Of a stretch of 64,000 nucleotides of DNA, positions 41,262 to 50,248 are shown one piece after another; the stretch's first letter is position 1, and every line of letters starts with the position of its first letter. Where the stretch lies: NCBI GenBank assembly GCA_038741495.1, contig JAVYKX010000003.1:1-64000 (forward strand), given 5' to 3'. The DNA comes from Thermofilum sp. (GTDB lineage: Archaea > Thermoproteota > Thermoprotei > Thermofilales > Thermofilaceae). Below the pieces are notes generated by a model. That model worked only from the letters and a program-made list of their open reading frames with translations, had not been told where the DNA came from and did no database searches. The position numbers and the translations under genes are program-made.

Positions 41262-42443
41262 ATGATGAGCTTCGCCATTACTAGAGATCCTGTGCTTAGC
41301 ACTTCTCACTCGGGTGAGGTAGCCGAGAAGCGACCATGCCTCCTGGGGGTTTCACCTATATCTGTATATGTAGTCCACGCTGCTCTGAGGGCGGCAAAGG
41401 ATAATAGCGCTCCCATCCTTTTTGTTGCTTCCCTGAATCAGGTCGATGTAGACGGCGGGTACACGGGCTGGACACCCGAATTATTTGTGAGCTACGTTTC
41501 TGAGGAGGCAGATAAGCTGGGTTTTCAAAAGGAGTGCGGCGTGGTTTTCGAGCTTGATCATGGTGGTCCTTGGCTGAAGGATGAGCATATTGTGAAGAAC
41601 TACTCCTATATGGAAGCAGTAGATAGCTTTCTGAAATCATTAGAGGCTTTTATTCGTTCAGGCTTTACTCTCGTGCACATCGATGCAACGCTTGATCTCG
41701 AGAGACCTGGTGGTGTAGCTGAGCTGAGCACTGCAGCGGTGCGAACTGCTGAACTTATAGCTTACTCAGAGGAAATTGCTAGGGAGTGCGATGCTAAGCT
41801 AAGCTACGAGATAGGGAGTGATCGATGGGGGTACAAGTCGCCAGAGCAGCTTAGCGATTTCATTACTCGCGTATTTCTTGAATTGAAGAAAAGGGGTCTC
41901 AACCCAGGGAAGGTTGTTTTCGGAGTAGCCGATGTTGGGACGAAGGTCGAGCCCGGGAATAGGGTTGATCCATTTGTTGTAAAGGCTTTCTCGGAGGTTG
42001 TGCAGAGCCACGGTCTTCGTTTAAAAATTCACTCGGGTGATTTTCTCGAAAACCCTGAAGTGCTACCGCAGACTTCTGCGGGAGGTGTGAACATAGGCCC
42101 TATGTTTGCTCACACAATGTATTCTACAGTTAAGGAGGTGCTGCAGCGTCACCACGATGCAGTGGCTGCTGAGAGGCTGCTAAGGGAGCTTAACACTCTT
42201 ATAGTTTCTGGAGATAAGTTAAAGAAGTATACAGCTGGAGAGGCTGAGGAGTATAAGCTTGGCATCGCCTCAAGGTATATCTGGTCTACAAGGAATGCTG
42301 AGACTCTTCTAAGTAGAGTATCTGATGAAACCGGAGTCGATGTGAGAAAACTTATCGTCGATAGGATATACGGGGAAATCTCTTCATATATTCAGAAGCT
42401 GGGTTTGCAGGGTCTGTTGACGCATATGGTAAATTTGAAGTGA
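41262..42443 (+). CDS. tagatose-1,6-bisphosphate aldolase non-catalytic subunit family (GatZ/KbaZ/AgaZ-like)
   Basis: 393 residues. The TIM-barrel core has the GatZ/KbaZ signatures: FVASLNQVDVDGGYTGWTP, the ELDHGGPWL strand, LVHIDATLDL and SYEIGSDR. In bacteria this subunit supports KbaY/GatY aldolase in galactitol and N-acetylgalactosamine catabolism, and some homologues may act alone. No class II aldolase partner is in the window. With the neighbouring AgaS-like SIS protein it suggests a galactosamine or tagatose-phosphate route (inference). Confidence 0.82.
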   Translation: MMSFAITRDPVLSTSHSGEVAEKRPCLLGVSPISVYVVHAALRAAKDNSAPILFVASLNQVDVDGGYTGWTPELFVSYVSEEADKLGFQKECGVVFELDHGGPWLKDEHIVKNYSYMEAVDSFLKSLEAFIRSGFTLVHIDATLDLERPGGVAELSTAAVRTAELIAYSEEIARECDAKLSYEIGSDRWGYKSPEQLSDFITRVFLELKKRGLNPGKVVFGVADVGTKVEPGNRVDPFVVKAFSEVVQSHGLRLKIHSGDFLENPEVLPQTSAGGVNIGPMFAHTMYSTVKEVLQRHHDAVAAERLLRELNTLIVSGDKLKKYTAGEAEEYKLGIASRYIWSTRNAETLLSRVSDETGVDVRKLIVDRIYGEISSYIQKLGLQGLLTHMVNLK

Positions 42444-42510
42444 TAAAACTGTGGAGGGTGAAGAGGCTGGTAGAGGCATCTGTACTGCCTAGGCTAGACT
42501 CAAAGAGACC

Positions 42511-43584
42511 TTAAACAGTTTTCACGACTCTATCTATATGGCGAGGCTCGTCGGGGTTATAACCCAAGAGGAGCGCCCTTTCCACAGCGAAGTAGTACAT
42601 CGCAATGGCATGCAGAAGGTATGCGAACTGGGAGTTCATCCATAGGGGTATCTCCAGGTCTGAGCCTTTTTCATCGGAGATGTAAAGAACATCAAAGCCG
42701 CGGTGACGTAGTTCGTCGACTAGCCTATGCAGGTAATCGACAGAAGGTGAGCTGGAAGCCGAAAGTACCACTAGCTGTAGGTCCTCGGCGTGCTCCCGCA
42801 ATGCTAAGGGTCCGTGCCTGAACTCTAAGGCGTGGAGCGCTGTGGAGAAAGTGTAGGATACTTCGACCAGCTTAAGGCTTGCTTCAAGAGCTACAGCGTA
42901 GAGGCTCTCCGGAGCGAGAACCACGAAGTTTCTCTTACTGAGAGAGGTTTTAACTAGCTCTTGAATGTTCTCACGCTTGCTGGAGATCCTCTCAACCCCT
43001 TCTGAGAGCTTCATCAGCTCAGCTTTAACGTCCACAACGTGCGCTTTCTTCTCAGCGAGAAGAAGCGAGAAAATCAACCCTAGCAGCGAAAGCCCAATGA
43101 ACGACTTTGTCATATAATGGCTTTTCTCAGCACAGACACTGAGCGCAACTGAGGCATCAGATTCTCTGTGTAGAGTGCTCCCCTCGGAGCACGTCAGCCC
43201 AATTGTGCTTAACCCCAAGCTGCGTGCCTGCCGCAGCGCTAGAACTACTTCTCTTGTCTCACCAGAGCGCGAGTAGAAAACTGCCGCTGGTGCTTGACCT
43301 AAGTCTTCACGAGTAGCTCTCGAGAGCAGGTAGATGAGCTCAGAGGCAGGTAGAGAGTAGCCTGAAACTCTGCTGAAGTGAAGAGGGTAGGCACCGAAGG
43401 ATGCTGCGTAGTAGCTGCTCCCGCACCCTGTGTGCACTACTTTAGCTGGCTTAACGCTGTTTAGCGTACTCTGAAGTACTGCACTGATATCGCTGTACTT
43501 TTCCGCAAGAGTTCTAGCAACTAGGGCAGATTCCTGTATTTCAGCTAAGATTAGGAGCTTTTCCGGAGATTTACCTTTAAACAT
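42511..43584 (-). CDS. SIS-domain aminosugar-6-phosphate deaminase/isomerase (AgaS/GlmD-like)
   Basis: 357 residues, two SIS domains without a glutaminase domain: HTGCGSSYYAASFG, YSRSGETREVVLAL, HALEFRHGPLAL with the catalytic-type Glu, and the C-terminal NPDEPRHIDRVVKTV. Homologues are AgaS (galactosamine-6-phosphate deaminase/isomerase) and archaeal GlmD (glucosamine-6-phosphate deaminase). It would produce a ketohexose 6-phosphate and ammonia. With KbaZ on one side and PTS genes on the other, galactosamine-6-phosphate is the better guess. Confidence 0.82.
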   Translation of the reverse strand: MFKGKSPEKLLILAEIQESALVARTLAEKYSDISAVLQSTLNSVKPAKVVHTGCGSSYYAASFGAYPLHFSRVSGYSLPASELIYLLSRATREDLGQAPAAVFYSRSGETREVVLALRQARSLGLSTIGLTCSEGSTLHRESDASVALSVCAEKSHYMTKSFIGLSLLGLIFSLLLAEKKAHVVDVKAELMKLSEGVERISSKRENIQELVKTSLSKRNFVVLAPESLYAVALEASLKLVEVSYTFSTALHALEFRHGPLALREHAEDLQLVVLSASSSPSVDYLHRLVDELRHRGFDVLYISDEKGSDLEIPLWMNSQFAYLLHAIAMYYFAVERALLLGYNPDEPRHIDRVVKTV

Positions 43585-43607
43585 AAAAACACCTATTCAA
43601 ACCAAAA

Positions 43608-44360
43608 CTAGAGAGGTTTAATTATGTTTAAGTATTTCTCTACATGCTTTCTGTTTTTCTCGATACCTCCTGGAACATTTGCACTTATCCATATCTCCGG
43701 AGTCACTCCTCTATCGATGAGCTTCTCAATTGTTCTAATGTTAAGAAGCTGCAGGATGAACGAGTTAACGATTGTTGAAACCGGTGCAACCTTAATGTTG
43801 AGAGCGCTAACCTCGTAGATAGCATCACCCTCAGGAACCTTGTTATCAATGACCACGTCCGCTATCTCGTAGAGCTTCTTTCCGAGGGGGTTCTCGGGGG
43901 GTACTCGCCTCGAAAATTCGAGAGATGTGATCCCGATAACGTTTAAGCCTCTTTTCTTAGCACCTGCTGCCATCTCAACGGGCACTGCGTTCTTACCGGA
44001 GTTCGAGACTATAATTAGAGTGGAACCCGGCTTGGGAGCTACCGAGTTTAAGATCGTTTCAGCGTACCCAGAAACTCTCTCCAAAAACGTGCTTTTTATC
44101 GCTCCGTTAAGCGCCGATATGGAAATATCTAGGAGAGGATACACCCTGACTAATCCTCCTGCTCTGTAGAACATCTCTACAGCCATCATCATCGAGTGGC
44201 CTGTCCCAAAAATGTGGATAAAACAGTCTTTAGCAATACTATCAGCCATTAACTCTGCAGCTCTCTCGATATTTTCCTTTTCTTCAGCTGTAATCTTTTT
44301 AATAATTGTAATTACACTGTTTGCGTATCGCTCGTAGGCAGGTGGTAACGCTTCCATCAC
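43608..44360 (-). CDS. SIS-domain protein (UPF0309 type), copy 2
   Basis: 250 residues, paralogous to 29034-29777: [38 protein letters not shown] and [18 protein letters not shown]. The DNA is markedly more AT-rich than the first copy, so the two diverged or were acquired separately. It stands between an AgaS-like gene and a PTS IIB gene, supporting a role in PTS sugar phosphate metabolism. Confidence 0.82.
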   Translation of the reverse strand: MMEALPPAYERYANSVITIIKKITAEEKENIERAAELMADSIAKDCFIHIFGTGHSMMMAVEMFYRAGGLVRVYPLLDISISALNGAIKSTFLERVSGYAETILNSVAPKPGSTLIIVSNSGKNAVPVEMAAGAKKRGLNVIGITSLEFSRRVPPENPLGKKLYEIADVVIDNKVPEGDAIYEVSALNIKVAPVSTIVNSFILQLLNIRTIEKLIDRGVTPEIWISANVPGGIEKNRKHVEKYLNIIKPL

Positions 44361-44444
44361 TATATGTGTTAGTTTAGGGAATATAAGCCTGCTGGGGGTC
44401 TTTGAGAAGGCCGGTACACTAGCAACTTCGACAGCCCAGTCGAA

Positions 44445-44744
44445 TCATGTTGTCGTATATCCCATTTCTTTCAAGACCGGTAGTAGCTTAGATTTGAGCT
44501 CTTCCTTATCTATGAGGTTTCTCAAGAAGACTTTGCGGATAGGTTTATCTTTAAGAACTTTCTCAAAGTCCATGCTAGCAACTATTAAATCCGTGTCTGC
44601 ACCGAGGCTCAAGCTGGAAATATTACTCGCGATAACTTCAGCCGGTATGCCCAGCTCCTTGAATATCTTCTCCAAGTTCATCTTTATAAGGAATACTGTA
44701 CCCATACCCATTCCGCAGACAGCTACTACTTTAAGAGGCTTCAT
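44445..44744 (-). CDS. PTS IIB, ascorbate/galactitol type
   Basis: A 99-residue IIB with the phosphocysteine in the P-loop VVAVCGMGMGTVFLIKM (Cys10). The C-x-x-G-x-G pattern is that of SgaB/UlaB and GatB. It should pass phosphate from a IIA protein to the sugar bound by the IIC at 44865. It is divergent from that IIC; no ascorbate-type IIA is visible in the window. Confidence 0.87.
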   Translation of the reverse strand: MKPLKVVAVCGMGMGTVFLIKMNLEKIFKELGIPAEVIASNISSLSLGADTDLIVASMDFEKVLKDKPIRKVFLRNLIDKEELKSKLLPVLKEMGYTTT

Positions 44745-44832
44745 ACCAGACCTTTCTCTGCTACAAGAACACTAAAACTTTACTCCTGCCGAGCACTCTA
44801 ATACCGTGTTAAATAAAGCTCGACGAAAAGCA

Positions 44833-44839
44833 TTTATAG
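44833..44839 (+). promoter_or_regulatory. TATA box of the ascorbate-type IIC gene
   Basis: TTTATAG is centred 29 bases upstream of ATG 44865. The 120-bp divergent region to the IIB gene shows no strong palindrome. Confidence 0.4.
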
Positions 44840-44864
44840 TTAGAAAACGTAAGAAGAGCCGGCT

Positions 44865-46181
44865 ATGATAGAAGCTTTAGCTAAAGCGTTACTGGATATT
44901 CTATCAACGCCCGCATTCACAATATCCCTTGTTGCACTAGTAGGTTTAATCGCCCTTCGAAAGAAGGCCTACGAAGTTATTACAGGCTTCCTTAGAACCT
45001 TCATTGCTTTGTTGATTGTAGTTGCCGGCGCGATTACGATTGTAAACGCTCTCTCCCCTCTCAACGGCCTCTTTGTAAGAGCTTTCGGCTTTCGAGGAGT
45101 TTACACTCTAGAGGAGGTAACCACAGCCTCCGCTATGGCTGCTGGCCTAGGCTTTGAGATCGGAGCGATTTTCGGCTTAGGCTTTATCCTGCACTTAATT
45201 CTGGTTCGCTTGCTAGCAGCCAGAACTCCCTTCAAGCACATCTACCTCACGGGGCACGTGATGTGGACCATGGCAGGTGCTATAGCGCTCGTTCTCTTCA
45301 ACTACGGGTTAAGGGGGATGAGCGCGGCCACTCTCGGTGCAGTTCTCCTCGCAATATACCTGACCGTGGCACCAGCAATGGTTTGGCCCTTCGTCAGGAA
45401 GATTACTGACGGGCAGTGGAACATAGGTCACACCCAGGACTTCGGCCTTATGGTATTCGGCGGCTTGATCCCGCGCTTAATTAACAAGGTTACAGGAGGG
45501 AAGGCGGCGAAGATGGAGGCTGAAGGACTGAAGTTCCCCGAGGAGCTTGCCTTCCTGAAGCAGCCAGGCATAATTTCAGGCCTGATAATGCTATTCGTAT
45601 TCCTTATTCCTACTCTCTACCTGGGTCCCGGAGTTATCGAGAAGGAGTTCAGCGGCGGTACAAACTACATTGTCTGGGCTATAATTCAGGCTTTAACCTT
45701 TGCCGCAGGTATCGAGGTGCTGCTCTTCGGTGTAAGGACGTTCCTGGGCGAGATAATCCCCGCATTCAAGGGAATAAGCGAGAGAGTGATTCCCGGAGCT
45801 ATACCTGCGCTCGACGTGCCGACGGTGTACCCGCTCAGACCCATTGCGTTGATGCTAGGTGTAATTGTGCACGTAATTGTCGTGCCTTTCAGCACGATCC
45901 TACAGGCAGGCATGGGGCTGCCCATGGTGATTTTACCTAACGCGATCTACATGTTCTTCGTGGGAGCAACAACAGGAATTCTCGCTGACAAGGAAGGAGG
46001 AATTCCAGGAGTTATCGTAGGCAGTATCCTCTCCGCATTCTGGTATATGTTCCTTCCAATCTGGGCATACCCGTTCCTAGGTCTCGAGAAACTCGGCCTC
46101 ACAGGCCTTAGCATGAGCGCGGACTGCGGAATCTGGGCTATAATCTACGGGCTAATACTCCGACCATTCTTCGGCAGGTAA
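44865..46181 (+). CDS. PTS IIC, ascorbate family (UlaA/SgaT-like)
   Basis: A 438-residue membrane protein with about 11 helices. ASAMAAGLGFEIGAIFGLGF, GHTQDFGLMVFGGLIPR and the C-terminal GLTGLSMSADCGIWAIIYG match UlaA-type transporters. In bacteria UlaA imports L-ascorbate; homologues handle other sugars or sugar acids, so the substrate is open. It works with the IIB across the divergent promoter and with a IIA encoded elsewhere. Confidence 0.88.
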   Translation: MIEALAKALLDILSTPAFTISLVALVGLIALRKKAYEVITGFLRTFIALLIVVAGAITIVNALSPLNGLFVRAFGFRGVYTLEEVTTASAMAAGLGFEIGAIFGLGFILHLILVRLLAARTPFKHIYLTGHVMWTMAGAIALVLFNYGLRGMSAATLGAVLLAIYLTVAPAMVWPFVRKITDGQWNIGHTQDFGLMVFGGLIPRLINKVTGGKAAKMEAEGLKFPEELAFLKQPGIISGLIMLFVFLIPTLYLGPGVIEKEFSGGTNYIVWAIIQALTFAAGIEVLLFGVRTFLGEIIPAFKGISERVIPGAIPALDVPTVYPLRPIALMLGVIVHVIVVPFSTILQAGMGLPMVILPNAIYMFFVGATTGILADKEGGIPGVIVGSILSAFWYMFLPIWAYPFLGLEKLGLTGLSMSADCGIWAIIYGLILRPFFGR

Positions 46182-46483
46182 AACCTTATTCTTTACCTAT
46201 TCTTTTCCTATCCTTGCGCTATGCTAGAATTCTCTGCCTATAGACTTAATATTATCCTGTCTTCCTTACAAGGGTTATGGATAAAATAGGTTTTCCTAAA
46301 GCTTAGCTATTTTTGAGTGGTTATACTTCTAGCGAGCCTGCTGGCGTTCAGCTGTTTTCGGTCGATGTGACACGCGTAAGTATTAATGCCTAGCGACTAG
46401 AGTTCAGCATTGTTAGAGCCTGAAGCGCATAGGCCAGCTGAAGGTCCGGGGTATGCTAGCCGCTTGCCTTAGCGCTCAACGGC
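46182..46483. other. intergenic stretch without a recognised gene
   Basis: About 300 AT-rich bases between the IIC gene and the coiled-coil gene. I see no long open frame, tRNA or strong repeat. It marks the right end of the AT-richer block. Confidence 0.5.
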
Positions 46484-47128
46484 TTACTTCAGCAGGGCTC
46501 TCTTCAGCTCAGCGATGTCCCGCTGCACATCTACGAGAGTCTTACCCATCTCCACCATCATCTTCTGCACGTCTCCCAGCACCTGGTATACACCATCAAT
46601 CCTCCTGTGCACGTCTCCCAGCACCTGGTATACACCATCAATTCTCTTGTTTAGTCTCTCATCCAGCTCGACAATCCTCATGTTCAACTTTTTATCCAAT
46701 TCGTTGATTTGAGCATTTAGGGAGTCTGCAAGCATGTCGATCCGCTTGTTTGTGTCATCGATCCTCCTGTTTAGCCTCTCGTCCAGTTCTGCAATTCTCG
46801 CGTTCAGCCTTTCATCCAGCGCGGAGATTCTCGCGTTAAGAGAGTCCGTAAGTGTGTCAATTCTCTTATTTGTCTCATCAATTCTCTTGTTTGTTTCATC
46901 AATCCTTCTGCTGAGTTTCTCGTCAAGCTCAGCGATTCGAGCATTAAGGGAATCGGTGAGAATGTCGATTCTCTTGTTTACATCCCTGACGACGGCGATC
47001 GTGAGGATAGCCAGGTCTTCAGTCTTCAGCCTCTCTCCTCTCTCCACCTTCTCCAAAACAAGATCTAGAGCCTTATCAACCGCCACGGAAAGCAGCTCCT
47101 CAGCCACAAGCAGAAGACGAGCACGCAT
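46484..47128 (-). CDS. coiled-coil repeat protein
   Basis: About 214 residues from ATG 47128 (a longer frame from 47266 is less protein-like). After a short helical head (LLLVAEELLSVAVDKALDLV) come about 150 residues of heptads built from variants of LNARIAELDERLNRRIDDTN, then two exact copies of RIDGVYQVLGDV at 14-residue spacing. Such proteins form long parallel or tetrameric rods in archaea. The head could be a DUF-type anchor. Function unknown; it lies between two PTS gene groups but on its own transcript. Confidence 0.7.
   Translation of the reverse strand: MRARLLLVAEELLSVAVDKALDLVLEKVERGERLKTEDLAILTIAVVRDVNKRIDILTDSLNARIAELDEKLSRRIDETNKRIDETNKRIDTLTDSLNARISALDERLNARIAELDERLNRRIDDTNKRIDMLADSLNAQINELDKKLNMRIVELDERLNKRIDGVYQVLGDVHRRIDGVYQVLGDVQKMMVEMGKTLVDVQRDIAELKRALLK
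46567..46650 (-). repeat. tandem 42-bp repeat in the coiled-coil gene
   Basis: A block of at least 34 identical bases beginning at 46567 recurs at 46609, an offset of 42 bases (14 codons, two heptads), encoding RIDGVYQVLGDV twice. The near-identity at DNA level implies a recent duplication by slippage. Confidence 0.75.
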
Positions 47129-47341
47129 GTATAAAGCTTGCCGACTCCCGCGCCCCTCGTCCGGGAAAACGCTGCTCAAGCATCGTCTTCTCCAGTAAAA
47201 CCTATCAGAGTTCTCCGCTCTGCGGAGGCTACAATCTAAGCTGATACCCGATTTTTTCGAGGACAATGCCTCGCACCCCTAGCAAGCGTTGGGATTCTGC
47301 TCTCGACCAGCCTGCGGGTCAATGTTTATCTCTTCTTTTTC

Positions 47342-48619
47342 GTGGAGGAGCGTGTGGACAGGGCGGAGGCCCTTAGGCTCGGTTACTCTCAAGTAGTCAT
47401 CACTCCTAGCGAGCCTGCCGGGCACGTGCTCGCTGGCTACGTTCGGCGAAAAAGTAGATCGACAGGAGTTCACGACGATATAAAAGCAGGTGTTCTTACC
47501 CTTGAGGGCGGCGAAGCAGCAGCTCTAGTGACTCTAGACCTTCTGGGGGTTGACGAGAAGCTTTACAGCGAGCTTTACCGGCTCGCTGAGCGGATTCTCG
47601 GGAGAGCGCTCCTGATGGTTGCGGGATCACACACCCACTCTGCGCCGGCCTCAGCCTTCACCTCACCGCTCCTGACGTTCGGGGAGGAAGCTTTTAGAGA
47701 GGAATATTTCAGCGAGCTACTGGCGGCTGTGGAGCAGGGGCTGCTCCAGGCTACTGAGGCTAGCTCTCCCGCAAGCCTAGCAGTAGCTGAAGCGCCGGTG
47801 AAGGGGGTGGCTACGGACCGCGTCAATCCTAGCGGAAAGATCGACGATACCGCCACTTTGATCATCTTCAGGAAGCCTTCAGGAGAGCGCTGCGCCTTGC
47901 TGCACTTCGCTGTACACCCGACAGTGCTCGGCCCCGACAACCTCCTCATAAGCAGGGACCTGGTCGGGTATGCGGTGGACGAGATAGCCAGGCAGCTGGG
48001 TCTCGACACTTGCTTCTTTGCGAACGGGGCAGCCGCGAATGTTTCAACTCGCTTCACCAGGAGGGCTCAGAGCTTCGAGGAGGCGGAGAGGTTGGGGAAG
48101 CTGCTCGCAAGGCAGGTGGTTTCTGCCGCTGGGACTCTCTCCTGGGTGAGCTGCAGTAGCCTTCACGCCCGCTCTGCCGCGTGCGAGGTAAGGCTCGTCA
48201 ACCCTCGGGAGAAGCTCGAAGAAGCTTTAAGCTCCAGAAGCATGGAGGGTGCTCACGGGAGGGTGTGGGAGTCCGTAGTTGAGGGGTTCGAGCTCCTCGA
48301 AAAACTGGCAGGTGCAGGCAATCTTCCTAGAGCTGGTGAAGCGAGGGTGGTTGGTCTCCGCCTGGGGGACAACCTGGATCTGGTGTTTCTGCCTTTCGAG
48401 ATCCCCTCCGACTTCGCGCTGGAGCTGAAGCGCTCGCGAGGTCGCCGCAGGCTCGTCGTGTCGTACGCTAATGGATACTACGGCTACCTCGCCCCGAGAG
48501 GGGCCCAAGGCTATGAGTCGCTCTTCGAGCTTACCCGCCCGGAGGATAAGGAGAGGATTTTCGAGACTGTAAGAAAGCTTCTTGGATCAGACGCTGACCC
48601 AGGCGTCTGTAGCGCTTGA
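47342..48619 (+). CDS. neutral/alkaline ceramidase-like hydrolase
   Basis: A 425-residue protein matching the N-terminal domain of the neutral/alkaline ceramidase family: GYSQVVITPSEPAGHVLAGY, GVHDDIKAGVLTLEGGEAA, the zinc motif AGSHTHSAPAS, and FAVHPTVLGPDN. It lacks a signal peptide, so it is probably cytoplasmic. Prokaryotic members beside sugar operons probably hydrolyse amides other than ceramide, perhaps acyl-amino sugars. Its 3' end overlaps the convergent Gfo/Idh gene by 33 bases. Confidence 0.75.
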   Translation: MEERVDRAEALRLGYSQVVITPSEPAGHVLAGYVRRKSRSTGVHDDIKAGVLTLEGGEAAALVTLDLLGVDEKLYSELYRLAERILGRALLMVAGSHTHSAPASAFTSPLLTFGEEAFREEYFSELLAAVEQGLLQATEASSPASLAVAEAPVKGVATDRVNPSGKIDDTATLIIFRKPSGERCALLHFAVHPTVLGPDNLLISRDLVGYAVDEIARQLGLDTCFFANGAAANVSTRFTRRAQSFEEAERLGKLLARQVVSAAGTLSWVSCSSLHARSAACEVRLVNPREKLEEALSSRSMEGAHGRVWESVVEGFELLEKLAGAGNLPRAGEARVVGLRLGDNLDLVFLPFEIPSDFALELKRSRGRRRLVVSYANGYYGYLAPRGAQGYESLFELTRPEDKERIFETVRKLLGSDADPGVCSA

Positions 48620-49696
48620 CTTGTAAACAGCGTCGAGGAGCTGCTGGCTTCTCAGCCCTTCGCGGAGCGTTGGGTGGTAGTCCGGAGCGTGGCCGCTCAG
48701 GAACTCGAAGAATCTTTTCAGCAAGAGCATGTACGAGTAAACCCATCCCTCGAAGCTCTTCGGGAGGGGCCAGAGGAGGTCGGGGTACGCCTCCTCATAC
48801 CCTCTCGATATTTTCTCCACCCTCCTCGTGCTCCGCTTGAACAGGTAAACTGCGTGCGGCTCAACCAAGGTGAACCTGACGCCGCCCGCATCCCCGTGAA
48901 TCTCGACACGCATCTGCTCCTCGAAGCCAGGGGAGACTTTAGATGCTTCGATAAACCCTTTCGCCCTCCCAGCGTACTCGAAGACCGCGTAGCCTAAGTC
49001 CTCCACGTCAACCCTCCTGGTGGAGCCCGTCTGGGGGTCGAACCTTTCCTCGACCAGGGTGAAGACTTTCGCTAGCAGTCTGGCGATCTTCAAGCTTGTG
49101 AGGTGCTCCGCCAGGTCGAGCAGGTGGACTCCAAGGTCTGCGAAGACTCCACCTCCCGCGATCTCCCTGCTCATCCTCCACTCGAAAGGCGTGTCTCTGT
49201 ACGCGTGCTTAGCGTGAGCTATCACGCCCCGGAACTCAAGCACCTCGCCAATCTCCCCGCTGCTTACCAGCTCCCGCACCGTAACCGCGGCAGGAGTGTA
49301 GCGAGAGACAAGGCATACAGTGCCGTGCCTGCCAGCCTTCTCCGCGGCGCGGAGTATACGCTCAGCACCTTCGAGGCTGACCGCGACAGGTTTCTCGAGG
49401 ACGATGTCTGCGCCCTCCTCTAAAGCGCGCAGAGCGTAGTGCTCATGCGTGTTGTTAGGCGAAGCTATCAGCACGACATCGAGGTTTTTGAAGAATTCCT
49501 CCTCTCTGGTCGTCCACTCCTTGAAGCCGAACCTTCGGGCAAACTCCTCGGCTTTCGAGGGGGTTCTGCCCAGCACTTTGAGGAGCTCCAGCTCGGGGAG
49601 CGCTCTAGAGCTCGTCGAGAACTTCAGAGCGTTTACAGCCCATGCTTGCGCGGCAGCAGACCAGCCTGCGCCGACTAGTCCAACTTTCAAGCGCAT
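48587..49696 (-). CDS. Gfo/Idh/MocA-family dehydrogenase
   Basis: 369 residues: Rossmann motif KVGLVGAGWSAAAQAW, the DVVLIASPNNTHEHYALRAL strand and the catalytic-lysine EKPVAVSLEGAE, then the C-terminal alpha/beta domain (AGGGVFADLGVHLLDLAEHL). It oxidises or reduces a sugar, sugar phosphate or inositol with NAD(P). It is the fourth gene after the TIM-barrel, IIA and IIB genes, ten bases behind IIB, so it probably acts on the sugar phosphate delivered by that PTS. Confidence 0.87.
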   Translation of the reverse strand: MRLKVGLVGAGWSAAAQAWAVNALKFSTSSRALPELELLKVLGRTPSKAEEFARRFGFKEWTTREEEFFKNLDVVLIASPNNTHEHYALRALEEGADIVLEKPVAVSLEGAERILRAAEKAGRHGTVCLVSRYTPAAVTVRELVSSGEIGEVLEFRGVIAHAKHAYRDTPFEWRMSREIAGGGVFADLGVHLLDLAEHLTSLKIARLLAKVFTLVEERFDPQTGSTRRVDVEDLGYAVFEYAGRAKGFIEASKVSPGFEEQMRVEIHGDAGGVRFTLVEPHAVYLFKRSTRRVEKISRGYEEAYPDLLWPLPKSFEGWVYSYMLLLKRFFEFLSGHAPDYHPTLREGLRSQQLLDAVYKSSATDAWVSV

Positions 49697-49706
49697 TCCT
49701 TCCCGC

Positions 49707-50210
49707 CTAGAAGGTGAGCTTCCTCAGCTTTTCCTCCATGTCGACAGGCTTCGGAGGGAAGTCGGGGAGCTGCTGGTAGTACAGCTTGACTCCCATATCC
49801 AGAAGTTTGAGAAGGGCTTTATGCTCCTCCGCGTTTATGTCGAACGTTTTCTCGATCTTCACGCGCCCGGGCTTGAACCCCATCTGCCCCAGCAGCACAA
49901 AGCTCGGCTTAAGCCCCGAGCTCTCAACGAACTTCAGGACGTCGATGGGGTTCTCGAAGAGAGCTAGAATCCTATGCTGGTTTAAAGCATTCTTCACCTT
50001 GGCGGCTGCCTCCTCGATCTTAAGCACCTCGACGTGGATGCCGGGTGGGGCGAGCACAAGCTGCAGCTGCTTTAGAGCCGGGTTGCTGGCGATCTTATCG
50101 TTCACAACCCAGATGGAAGTAGCGTTGAACTTCTTCGTCCAAGCCGCAGTCACCTGACCGTGAATAAACCTGTCATCGATCCTTATGAAGAGGTTATCAG
50201 TAGCTCCCAT
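49707..50210 (-). CDS. PTS IIB, mannose family
   Basis: 167 residues with the mannose-family IIB phosphohistidine site LFIRIDDRFIHGQV (His18). It transfers phosphate to the sugar carried by IIC-IID (51700). Third gene of the operon TIM-barrel, IIA, IIB, Gfo/Idh. Confidence 0.9.
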   Translation of the reverse strand: MGATDNLFIRIDDRFIHGQVTAAWTKKFNATSIWVVNDKIASNPALKQLQLVLAPPGIHVEVLKIEEAAAKVKNALNQHRILALFENPIDVLKFVESSGLKPSFVLLGQMGFKPGRVKIEKTFDINAEEHKALLKLLDMGVKLYYQQLPDFPPKPVDMEEKLRKLTF

Positions 50211-50248
50211 GCATGCTACCCTCTCTAAACTGTTTTCTGTTCTACCCT

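Noticed and set aside
41262-42443. KbaZ-like protein as tagatose-6-phosphate kinase
   Set aside because: An old annotation for this family; no kinase motif is visible.
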